A stretch of DNA of 5,182 bases from SAR116 cluster bacterium (GTDB taxonomy: Bacteria; Pseudomonadota; Alphaproteobacteria; Puniceispirillales; GCA-002684695), in the NCBI GenBank assembly GCA_002684695.1, contig NYVQ01000018.1, forward strand, positions 2,044 through 7,225, read 5' to 3'. Every line of letters begins with the position of its first letter. Within the stretch, counting starts at the first letter, position 1. This document shows, piece by piece, positions 1 through 5,182 of this stretch. Made by a program: the position numbers and the translations under genes. A model generated the notes under the pieces. It made no database searches, was not told the origin of the DNA, and saw only the letters and a program-made list of their open reading frames with translations.

Positions 1-26
1 ACATGTGAGTCTATTGAACTTAACAT
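1..26 (-). CDS. Partial CDS (N-terminus only): probable amidohydrolase-2 family sugar lactonase
   Basis: Only the first nine codons are inside the window: ATG at 26-24, then an open frame reading MLSSIDSHV (the last codon is GTN) to the edge. The start lies one base after the reductase stop (TAG at 30-28, then T, then ATG), so translational coupling is likely; no strong Shine-Dalgarno is seen. The I-D-S-H-V string near the N-terminus resembles the 'IDSH(Q/V)HFW' opening of the COG3618 amidohydrolases, which include L-fucono-1,5-lactonase and L-rhamnonolactonase; its histidine is the first of the metal-binding HxH pair. Family knowledge makes a lactonase the logical partner of the preceding aldose 1-dehydrogenase, whose product is an aldonolactone. 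The peptide is very short, so the family call rests on about five residues plus context. TatD-like or other metal-dependent hydrolases share similar openings. Confidence 0.55.
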
Positions 27-27
27 A

Positions 28-954
28 CTAACAACTTTCTATTGGCATTTGAATACCTATTTCTGACAAATCTTGCCACAACTTATATGGAATTTTTACG
101 TCTAAATCACTAATATTAGACTGTAATCCTTCCTGACCTACTAATCCTAAAATCAATCTTTTCACAGCTGGGTGAGATAAACTATAATTTAACGAAGCAC
201 ATTTAATGCTTATATTATAAGAATCACATATTTCCTCAATTTTCTTAACTTTTTTAAAAACTTCTTCAGTAGCTGGTAAATAGTCAAATCTAGCTTTTTT
301 ATCTTTTGTACCTGATGCTAAAATTCCAGAATTAAATGGAGATGCTAATTCCACCTCAATAGACTTTTCAATTGCTTTTGAAAATAATAATTTATTTGCT
401 GATTGATCAAGCAATGTGTATCTTCCCGCGACCATCAAAATATCAATTTCTGTTTTATCTAAAAAGTTCTCATGAGTGATTGCAACATTACTTCCACAAC
501 CTATTCTTTTTATTATACCTTGGCTTTTTAACTTATACAAAACTGGAAGACAGTATTTTATAGCTTCATTAATATAATTGTCACAATCATGAATAAAAAC
601 TATATCCAAATAATCTGTATTAAGCCTTTCTAAACTTTTAAAGATTGATTTTTCTGTTGTCCCTGCAGAGTAATCATACCAATCTGAAGTATTGTTTTTT
701 GGATCCTTTATTGGTTCAGAGTAAGGTCTATATCTTCCCACTTTAGTAGATAGAATAAAATCTTTTCTATCAATATTTTTTAATAACTTTCCTAGCCTTT
801 CCTCAGATAGTCCACCTCCATACAGTGGGGCTGTATCAAAACGATTTATACCAGCAGCTTTAATATAATTAAAAATATCATCCGCGTCGTTGTCAGAAAT
901 AAATTTAACATTAGACGTTCCTAGCAAAGCAAATCCAACGCCCATTGTATCCAT
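28..954 (-). CDS. Aldo/keto reductase, D-threo-aldose (L-fucose) 1-dehydrogenase type
   Basis: This 308-residue, single-domain cytoplasmic (beta/alpha)8 oxidoreductase probably oxidises the C1 hydroxyl of an imported aldose to a lactone with NAD(P)+. The catalytic tetrad is visible: Asp40 (in FDTA), Tyr45 (in PLYGGG), Lys71 (in STKVG) and His122 (in FIHD). Subfamily marks favour the L-fucose/D-threo-aldose dehydrogenase branch, which also contains pyridoxal 4-dehydrogenase: APLYGGGLSEERLG at 42-55, a WYDYS stretch at 92-96, HDCD at 122-125, and a C-terminal IPYKLW ahead of the final helix. The N-terminus is short; MGVGFALLG at 4-12 aligns with the usual LGFGTAPLG strand, leaving almost no preceding beta-hairpin, which some members of this branch also lack. 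The start overlaps the ATPase stop (TAATG, sharing base 954) and has AAGGA at 966-962 with a 7-base spacer. The exact sugar and cofactor cannot be read from the sequence. Confidence 0.88.
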   Translation of the reverse strand: MDTMGVGFALLGTSNVKFISDNDADDIFNYIKAAGINRFDTAPLYGGGLSEERLGKLLKNIDRKDFILSTKVGRYRPYSEPIKDPKNNTSDWYDYSAGTTEKSIFKSLERLNTDYLDIVFIHDCDNYINEAIKYCLPVLYKLKSQGIIKRIGCGSNVAITHENFLDKTEIDILMVAGRYTLLDQSANKLLFSKAIEKSIEVELASPFNSGILASGTKDKKARFDYLPATEEVFKKVKKIEEICDSYNISIKCASLNYSLSHPAVKRLILGLVGQEGLQSNISDLDVKIPYKLWQDLSEIGIQMPIESC

Positions 955-2021
955 TAGCTTATCCTTATTCCTGTTTCAGGTTCAAAAAAATAAGCGTGTT
1001 TCATATTAAAGTTAAAAGAATATTCTTTATTTAAATTTAATTTTGCACGAGCATTAGTTTTAGCAATAAAATTATTTTCGCCAACATTAAAATGGGCTAA
1101 ATTCTCTGTTCCTAATTGTTCTACTAAATTCACAAAACCTTTTACAGGTATTCCTGAATTGTCTTCATCAGACAGTCTAATATCATCAGCTCTAATTCCA
1201 AAAATAACATTTTTATCTATCTTAAGGTTTGATGATTTTTTAAAATTTATCTCTAAATTTTTAATTTTTATTCCATTTTTTAAAGTTTTAGCATTGATTA
1301 AATTCATTGGAGGGCTACCCATGAAACTGGCAACAAACAAAGTTTGAGGATTGTGAAAAACATCATCTGGAGTACCTTGCTGTTCTATTTTTCCATCCTT
1401 CATGATAACAATTTTATCAGCAAGTGTCATTGCTTCAACTTGATCATGTGTCACATAGATAACAGTATTTTTTAACCTTTGATGCAAAAGTTTAATTTCT
1501 GCTCGCATTTGTCCTCTTAATTGAGCATCCAAGTTTGAGAGAGGTTCATCAAATAAAAATACTTCAGGATCCCTAACAATAGCTCTTCCCATTGCAACTC
1601 TTTGGCGTTGACCCCCAGATAAAGTTGCAGGCTTTCTATCTAAAAGATCAGTAATATCTAATATTTTTGCTACCTCACGAACTTTTTTATCAATTATATT
1701 TTTATTAATACGTGATAGCTGAAGAGAAAATGCCATGTTGTTAAATACAGTCTTGGCAGGATACAAAGCATAATTTTGGAAAACCATTGCAATACCTCTT
1801 TCTCTTGGCTTCAAGCCATTTACGACTCTGTCACCAATAACAATTTCACCACCAGAGATTGTCTCTAAACCTGCCACCATTCTAAGTGTGGTTGATTTTC
1901 CACATCCAGATGGACCAACCAAAACACAAAACTCGCCCTTGGAAATTGAAATATCAATTCCATGAAGAATTTTTTGTGGACCAAAATATTTTACAAGGTT
2001 TTTTATATCTATTTTTGACAT
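954..2021 (-). CDS. ABC sugar importer ATPase, MalK/UgpC type
   Basis: This 355-residue protein is the cytoplasmic ATPase that, as a homodimer, drives the two permeases. Motifs in order: A-loop Tyr12, Walker A GPSGCGKST at 36-44, Q-loop Gln82, signature LSGGQ at 134-138, Walker B VFLFDE at 154-159 with catalytic Glu159, D-loop SNLD at 162-165, and switch His192. The remaining residues, from about 235 (GSPPMN) to the end, form the TOBE/regulatory domain typical of the MalK/UgpC group, including FGIRADD at 274-280 and a closing FFEPETG. Total length is normal for the group. The Shine-Dalgarno AAGGAG (2033-2028) overlaps the stop of the upstream permease, with a 6-base spacer, so the start is well supported. 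One mild oddity is YPAKTV at 87-92 where YPHMTV is usual. Substrate specificity cannot be inferred from this subunit, and such ATPases can serve several transporters. Confidence 0.96.
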   Translation of the reverse strand: MSKIDIKNLVKYFGPQKILHGIDISISKGEFCVLVGPSGCGKSTTLRMVAGLETISGGEIVIGDRVVNGLKPRERGIAMVFQNYALYPAKTVFNNMAFSLQLSRINKNIIDKKVREVAKILDITDLLDRKPATLSGGQRQRVAMGRAIVRDPEVFLFDEPLSNLDAQLRGQMRAEIKLLHQRLKNTVIYVTHDQVEAMTLADKIVIMKDGKIEQQGTPDDVFHNPQTLFVASFMGSPPMNLINAKTLKNGIKIKNLEINFKKSSNLKIDKNVIFGIRADDIRLSDEDNSGIPVKGFVNLVEQLGTENLAHFNVGENNFIAKTNARAKLNLNKEYSFNFNMKHAYFFEPETGIRIS

Positions 2022-2031
2022 TTAATTCTCC

Positions 2032-2919
2032 TTAAATTCTGCTCTTTTCATTTCGCAAATAAAAGATAGTAAAAGCTGCAGAAATTATAAGAATTGATAC
2101 TGCAACCGTTGATGCTTGGCTAAATTCAAAATTAACAAATGCATACCTAAATGTCATAGTTGACAAAACTTCAGTTGATCGTCCAGGACCACCACCAGTT
2201 GTAAGCCAAACCAAAGGAAAAAGCTGAAAAGTCCAAATTAAATCTAAAAGAGCAACTCCATATATAACTGGTTTTAATTGTGGAATTGTTACATGCCAAA
2301 ATTTTCCAAAAAAACCAGCCCCATCAATTTCAGCCGCTTCATATAACTCTTTAGGAATCGATTGTAACCCACTTAGAAAGCTTACCATTATAAATGGATA
2401 TCCCCTCCAAGTAGATATCAGAAGCAAGGACCACATTGCTAATGACGGATCTCCAAGCCAATCCAAAGGTTCATTAATTATACCCAATTTATCTAAACCA
2501 TAGTTTATAATACCAAAGGGATTTAGTAATAATTGCCAATTTACTGCAACAACAACTGCAGTAAAAATCCAAGGAAGAATAAGCAGAGAACGGAATAAAG
2601 TTCTAGCTTTAGGGTTAATATCTGTATTCACAAGCAATGCTAAACTTGTTCCAATTATTAAATGGCCAATTACAGACCCTACAGTGAAAATAATAGTGTT
2701 TAACGTTGCTTTCCAGAAAGCTATATCACCTAAAATTTCCTTATAATTCTCTAGACCAACAAATGAGGGATTTTTTTGAACAATAACATTATCATAAAGG
2801 GAATATTCAACTACTTTATATAATGGAACTGAAAGTAGTGACCCTAAAATTAATAAACAAGGCAACAAAAATAAATAAGGGATACTTTCATTGCTAATAT
2901 TATTTAAAATTTTCTGCAT
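2032..2919 (-). CDS. ABC sugar importer permease, MalF/UgpA type
   Basis: This inner-membrane subunit is one half of the translocation pore, paired with the MalG-type subunit encoded at 4327-5181. Counting from the preferred start, the protein has 295 residues with hydrophobic segments near 14-35, 72-97, 108-132, 160-183, 216-240 and 268-287. The EAA loop that docks on the ATPase is ELYEAAEIDGA (191-201) with the conserved Pro at 213, and the family hallmark LTTGGGPG follows at 239-246. An in-frame ATG at 2955 would add 12 residues (MRSALIADLNKD), but those codons are the two arms of a perfect GC-rich stem-loop and do not look like family sequence, so I prefer the ATG at 2919. Neither start has a convincing Shine-Dalgarno, so translation may depend on coupling with the upstream binding-protein gene. 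The stop is 10 bases before the ATPase start. Family assignment is firm; the start is moderately sure. Confidence 0.9.
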   Translation of the reverse strand: MQKILNNISNESIPYLFLLPCLLILGSLLSVPLYKVVEYSLYDNVIVQKNPSFVGLENYKEILGDIAFWKATLNTIIFTVGSVIGHLIIGTSLALLVNTDINPKARTLFRSLLILPWIFTAVVVAVNWQLLLNPFGIINYGLDKLGIINEPLDWLGDPSLAMWSLLLISTWRGYPFIMVSFLSGLQSIPKELYEAAEIDGAGFFGKFWHVTIPQLKPVIYGVALLDLIWTFQLFPLVWLTTGGGPGRSTEVLSTMTFRYAFVNFEFSQASTVAVSILIISAAFTIFYLRNEKSRI

Positions 2920-2927
2920 ATCTTTAT

Positions 2928-2954
2928 TGAGGTCGGCTATTAAAGCCGACCTCA
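2928..2954 (-). promoter_or_regulatory. Perfect GC-rich stem-loop after the binding-protein stop (likely mRNA stabiliser)
   Basis: On the transcribed strand TGAGGTCGGCT (2954-2944) pairs perfectly with AGCCGACCTCA (2938-2928) around the 5-base loop TTAAT (2943-2939), giving an 11-bp stem. It begins 7 bases after the binding-protein stop (2964-2962) and stands out as a GC island in AT-rich DNA. No U-tract follows (AATAAAGAT), so it is unlikely to be an efficient intrinsic terminator. In operons such as malEFG, structures between a binding-protein gene and its permease gene block 3' exonucleases and raise the level of the upstream message; that role is inferred here. It also overlaps the alternative permease start at 2955 and could affect translation of that gene. 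Confidence 0.82.
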
Positions 2955-2961
2955 TTCAAAT

Positions 2962-4209
2962 TTAGCTTATTAAATCCAACCATCTAGATTGAACTTTTGA
3001 AGCAGCTTCTTTAGCTGACTGGTCACCTCGAAGCATTGATTGCATTTCCTCAGTCATTATTGACCAACTTGCTACTGCACTTGGTGCTTGTCTTAACTCT
3101 TCAACAGGCTCATCACCAGATAGAATATTCATCTGAGTCTTCATGACTGGTGTTGCTCCACCACTAACTAAATCTAAAGAATCAAGATTACCTGGTAAAG
3201 CTCTTGAAGCTTTTGCAACTTTGGCATTAACCTCTTTACTCAGAAGAAAATCAATAAATTTCCATGCCTCTTCTTTGTGCTTGCTTTTTGAGGCAATTCC
3301 AAGTTCCCAACCATGAACTCTGTAAGCATTAACACCATTAGTTGGCACTCTAACCAAGTCATAATTTAAGTCAGGATTTCTTGTAGCAACTGCACTTGCA
3401 TGAACACCAGGTGAAATTAAGAATCCTGATCTTCCAGCAATAAATTCTTCCAGATCCACTCCACCTGTTCTTGATGCAAAACCTGGGGCCATAGCTCCAG
3501 ACTTTCTTAAATCATTAATAAAGTTAAGCGTTTCAACAACTTTTGCATTATCAAAGTTTGGGCTTGTACCATCCATAATTCTTCCTCCATTTGAATATAA
3601 AAGAGGTAGAAAAGTCAAAATAGGACCATTAGACGGAGGCTGAGAACTCAAAGGCATCCCTATTCCTGAAATACCATCACCTAAATTTGAAATTGCAACT
3701 GCTTGCTCTTTCAACTCAGACCAACTTGTCGGTGGCTTTGAAAATCCTGCTTTTTTTACAAGATCCATATTTACATGCATAACAAATGGAAAAGCATTTA
3801 ATGGAACCATCCAAGTTTTACCATTGATTTTGCCAATTGGAGCTTGTACTAAATTTGCAGTTTTAAATGAATTAGATCCTTTTGACATGTATGCATCAAG
3901 GGGTTCAAGAATATCGGATTTCAAAAATCCAGTGGTCCATGGCATATTTAATCCCAAAACATCTGACCCAACACCTACTGCACTGTCAGTAACAATACTC
4001 TCTCTAACTTTTCCAAAAGGTTGAGTAACTAGTTTAACTGAAATGTTTGGATTAGCTGCCTCAAATTCATCCACAAGCCCCTCATAGAAATCTCGAGTAT
4101 TTTCTGCTGCGAACCATTGCAACCATTCTATTTGCGTTTTTGCACTCGCATTGATAGTCCAAGCAAAACTAAATGCGAATATTAAAGTAAAAATTTTTTT
4201 AAAGAACAT
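2962..4209 (-). CDS. Periplasmic sugar-binding protein, extracellular solute-binding family 1
   Basis: This 415-residue protein is the periplasmic receptor that gives the importer its substrate specificity. It starts with a signal peptide: a positive start (FFKK), a hydrophobic core at about 6-17, and an Ala-Ser-Ala box at 21-23 with likely cleavage before Lys24; no lipobox cysteine is present. The mature part looks like the MalE/UgpB family: EWLQWFA near 28-34, ANPNISVKLV near 52-61, EEFIAGRSGFLI near 254-265, and the late GWELGIASKSKHKEEAWKFIDFL-type block at 300-322. Length is normal. The start has GGAG at 4220-4217 with a 7-base spacer. The gene sits between the two permease genes, preceded by a 117-base gap and followed by a stem-loop, which suggests expression separate from, and higher than, the permeases. 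The ligand is not readable; the neighbouring aldose dehydrogenase points to a monosaccharide. Confidence 0.95.
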   Translation of the reverse strand: MFFKKIFTLIFAFSFAWTINASAKTQIEWLQWFAAENTRDFYEGLVDEFEAANPNISVKLVTQPFGKVRESIVTDSAVGVGSDVLGLNMPWTTGFLKSDILEPLDAYMSKGSNSFKTANLVQAPIGKINGKTWMVPLNAFPFVMHVNMDLVKKAGFSKPPTSWSELKEQAVAISNLGDGISGIGMPLSSQPPSNGPILTFLPLLYSNGGRIMDGTSPNFDNAKVVETLNFINDLRKSGAMAPGFASRTGGVDLEEFIAGRSGFLISPGVHASAVATRNPDLNYDLVRVPTNGVNAYRVHGWELGIASKSKHKEEAWKFIDFLLSKEVNAKVAKASRALPGNLDSLDLVSGGATPVMKTQMNILSGDEPVEELRQAPSAVASWSIMTEEMQSMLRGDQSAKEAASKVQSRWLDLIS

Positions 4210-4284
4210 GAATTTTCTCCATAAATGTAAGTTTAATTTTTTAATTTATTTTTTTAAAACTTTGTAATTTTTTTGTCTTATACA

Positions 4285-4302
4285 CTACATTTTAACCTCC
4301 TT
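4285..4302 (-). promoter_or_regulatory. Orphan Shine-Dalgarno followed by ATG-TAG
   Basis: On the minus strand AAGGAGG (4302-4296) is followed after 5 bases by ATG (4290-4288) and immediately by TAG (4287-4285). It is the strongest ribosome-binding sequence in the window, yet it serves no recognisable gene. It could load ribosomes on a start-stop element, protect the leader RNA by binding 30S subunits as described for the STAB-SD of Bacillus cry3A, or be the remnant of a lost gene. A GTG at 4285-4283 opens a 14-codon lysine-rich frame ending at 4241, a possible but weak leader peptide. Confidence 0.45.
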
Positions 4303-4316
4303 AATTATTAATAATT
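4303..4316. repeat. 14-bp perfect AT palindrome
   Basis: AATTATTAATAATT is its own reverse complement. It lies 10 bases after the MalG-type permease stop and directly upstream of the orphan AAGGAGG. A dyad in a promoter-sized gap could be a repressor operator, but every base is A or T, so chance occurrence in this AT-rich gap is quite possible. Confidence 0.3.
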
Positions 4317-4326
4317 TAAACTTTGG

Positions 4327-5181
4327 TTATCCCTTGACTCCCCCAGCTGAAAGCCCTGAAATAACAAATCTCTGAACTGACATAAAAAGAATTAAAACTG
4401 GGAGAGAACCAATTACAGAAAAGGCCATCATCTCATCCCACTTTAACCCGAACTCTCCAACCATCATAGATATGCCAACTGGGACAGTTCGCATTTCTAT
4501 TGACCTTGTTAGAGCGAGAGCAAATAAAAATTCATTCCATGCTAGTAAAAAAGTATAAATCGCAGTGGAAATTATACCTGGAGCTGCTACAGGAAGTAGA
4601 ACTTTAAATAATACACCTAAAGGAGTACATCCGTCTATAGTAGCTGCTTCATCAAAATCTTTTGGAATTGTATCAAGGTATCCATTCATCATTATGACAG
4701 CATAGGGTAAAGAAAAAGTTAAATATGTTAAAATTAATCCCCACATTGTGTCATACAATTTGAGCCAAACAATAACCCCAAATAAAGGTATTAATAGAGT
4801 AATTGTGGGAACCATCTGAGTAGTTATTACAAATAATTTAGCTGCTCTATCTCCAAAAAATCTATATCTAGAAAATCCATATGCAGCTAGGGTTCCAATT
4901 AATACAGACAACCCTGTAACAGCTAAACCAAGCAAGTAACTATTCAATAGAAATCTTGTATATTGGTCATTATTAAAAATTTTTAAGTAACCATCTAGGT
5001 ATAAAGAAGATGGAATTAATTTTGGTGGCAAAGAAAATGTTTCAACTGTAGGTTTTAAAGAAACTGACAACATCCAAATCAGTGGAAAAGCAAAAATTAT
5101 TACACAAACACATAGTACACAATATATAACTATCTGATTGGTTAGTTTTTGATGATCTTCTTTTGAGGTTGTGTATTTCAT
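4327..5181 (-). CDS. ABC sugar importer permease, MalG/UgpE type
   Basis: This 284-residue inner-membrane protein forms the second half of the translocation pore. Hydrophobic segments lie near 16-39, 80-101, 114-138, 144-166, 198-222 and 252-272, giving the usual six helices. The EAA loop is DFDEAATIDGC (175-185) with the conserved Pro at 197, preceded by the family-typical NGYLDTIPK. The motif FLLAWNEFLFAL (211-222) and the C-terminal GLSAGGVKG are hallmarks of MalG-type subunits. The length fits the family, so the ATG at 5181-5179 is probably the true start, but the window ends one base upstream and the ribosome site cannot be seen. It is transcribed first among the visible genes, separated from its MalF-type partner by the binding-protein gene, which is an uncommon order. 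Confidence 0.94.
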   Translation of the reverse strand: MKYTTSKEDHQKLTNQIVIYCVLCVCVIIFAFPLIWMLSVSLKPTVETFSLPPKLIPSSLYLDGYLKIFNNDQYTRFLLNSYLLGLAVTGLSVLIGTLAAYGFSRYRFFGDRAAKLFVITTQMVPTITLLIPLFGVIVWLKLYDTMWGLILTYLTFSLPYAVIMMNGYLDTIPKDFDEAATIDGCTPLGVLFKVLLPVAAPGIISTAIYTFLLAWNEFLFALALTRSIEMRTVPVGISMMVGEFGLKWDEMMAFSVIGSLPVLILFMSVQRFVISGLSAGGVKG

Positions 5182-5182
5182 A

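Larger units (their letters stand above)
4210..4326 (-). promoter_or_regulatory. Leader region of the binding-protein gene
   Basis: This is the only sizeable gap in the window, 117 bases between the MalG-type permease stop and the binding-protein start. On the minus strand it holds, in order, an AT palindrome, a strong AAGGAGG, an ATG-TAG, a TATAAG box (4282-4277) that could be a -10 element but has only a weak -35 candidate (TTAAGG, 4304-4299), a long A-rich stretch, and the GGAG ribosome site of the binding-protein gene. No terminator-like hairpin with a T-run is seen on the minus strand. A separate promoter for the binding-protein gene here is plausible but not shown by a strong consensus match. 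Confidence 0.4.

Noticed and set aside
1159..1347. Plus-strand open frame of 62 codons
   Set aside because: It lies wholly inside the ATPase gene on the opposite strand, has no domain-like sequence, and is the expected antisense shadow of AT-rich coding DNA.
2928..2954. Intrinsic terminator between binding protein and MalF permease
   Set aside because: The stem is strong, but neither strand carries a T-run after it, so a stabilising or translational role fits better than termination.
3824..4024. Plus-strand open frame of 66 codons
   Set aside because: It is antisense to the well-supported binding-protein gene, with no recognisable motif and no promoter or coding context.
4241..4285. 14-codon GTG-started frame after the orphan ribosome site (VYKTKKLQSFKKIN)
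   Set aside because: It is lysine-rich as expected for A-rich DNA, uses a GTG with a 10-base spacer, and resembles no known leader peptide, so it is not called as a gene.
2928..4302. Long-range pairing between the orphan AGGAGGT and the ACCTC of the stem-loop
   Set aside because: Only about five bases are complementary, they are over 1.3 kb apart, and the ACCTC is already paired in a perfect local stem.

Overview
The window is one strand-uniform block of an ABC sugar-import and sugar-oxidation operon. Every supported gene reads leftward (minus strand), from the right edge to beyond the left edge. By eye the DNA is about two-thirds A+T and very compact, with intergenic gaps of 1 to 12 bases except for one of 117 bases. 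The protein style (CUT1-type ABC importer, MalK/UgpC ATPase with an 'LRGQMRAEI' stretch) suggests a streamlined low-GC marine alphaproteobacterium of the SAR11 or HIMB59/AEGEAN-169 kind. That placement is an inference from composition, compactness and protein style; no marker gene is present.

In transcription order the layout is: a MalG-type permease (4327-5181); a 117-base gap holding an orphan Shine-Dalgarno sequence and an AT palindrome (4210-4326); a family-1 solute-binding protein with signal peptide (2962-4209); a perfect 11-bp GC-rich stem-loop just after its stop (2928-2954); a MalF-type permease whose real start is probably 2919, not 2955; a MalK/UgpC-type ATPase (954-2021); an aldo/keto reductase of the D-threo-aldose/L-fucose 1-dehydrogenase type (28-954), overlapping the ATPase stop by one base; and the first nine codons of another gene running off the left edge (1-26). 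That last peptide begins MLSSIDSHV, which resembles the N-terminus of sugar-lactone-hydrolysing amidohydrolases.

Taken together, the periplasmic protein captures a sugar, the two permeases and an ATPase dimer import it, the reductase oxidises its C1 to a lactone with NAD(P)+, and the next gene would open the lactone. This matches the start of the non-phosphorylating L-fucose / D-arabinose / L-galactose oxidation route. The sugar identity is inferred from the enzyme family, not read from the binding protein.

The less ordinary points are the split permease pair with the binding-protein gene between them, the RNA signals on both sides of the binding-protein gene (orphan AAGGAGG with an immediate ATG-TAG upstream, stem-loop downstream), and the edge gene. 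No mobile element, CRISPR array, tRNA or rRNA is visible, and no plus-strand gene is supported.
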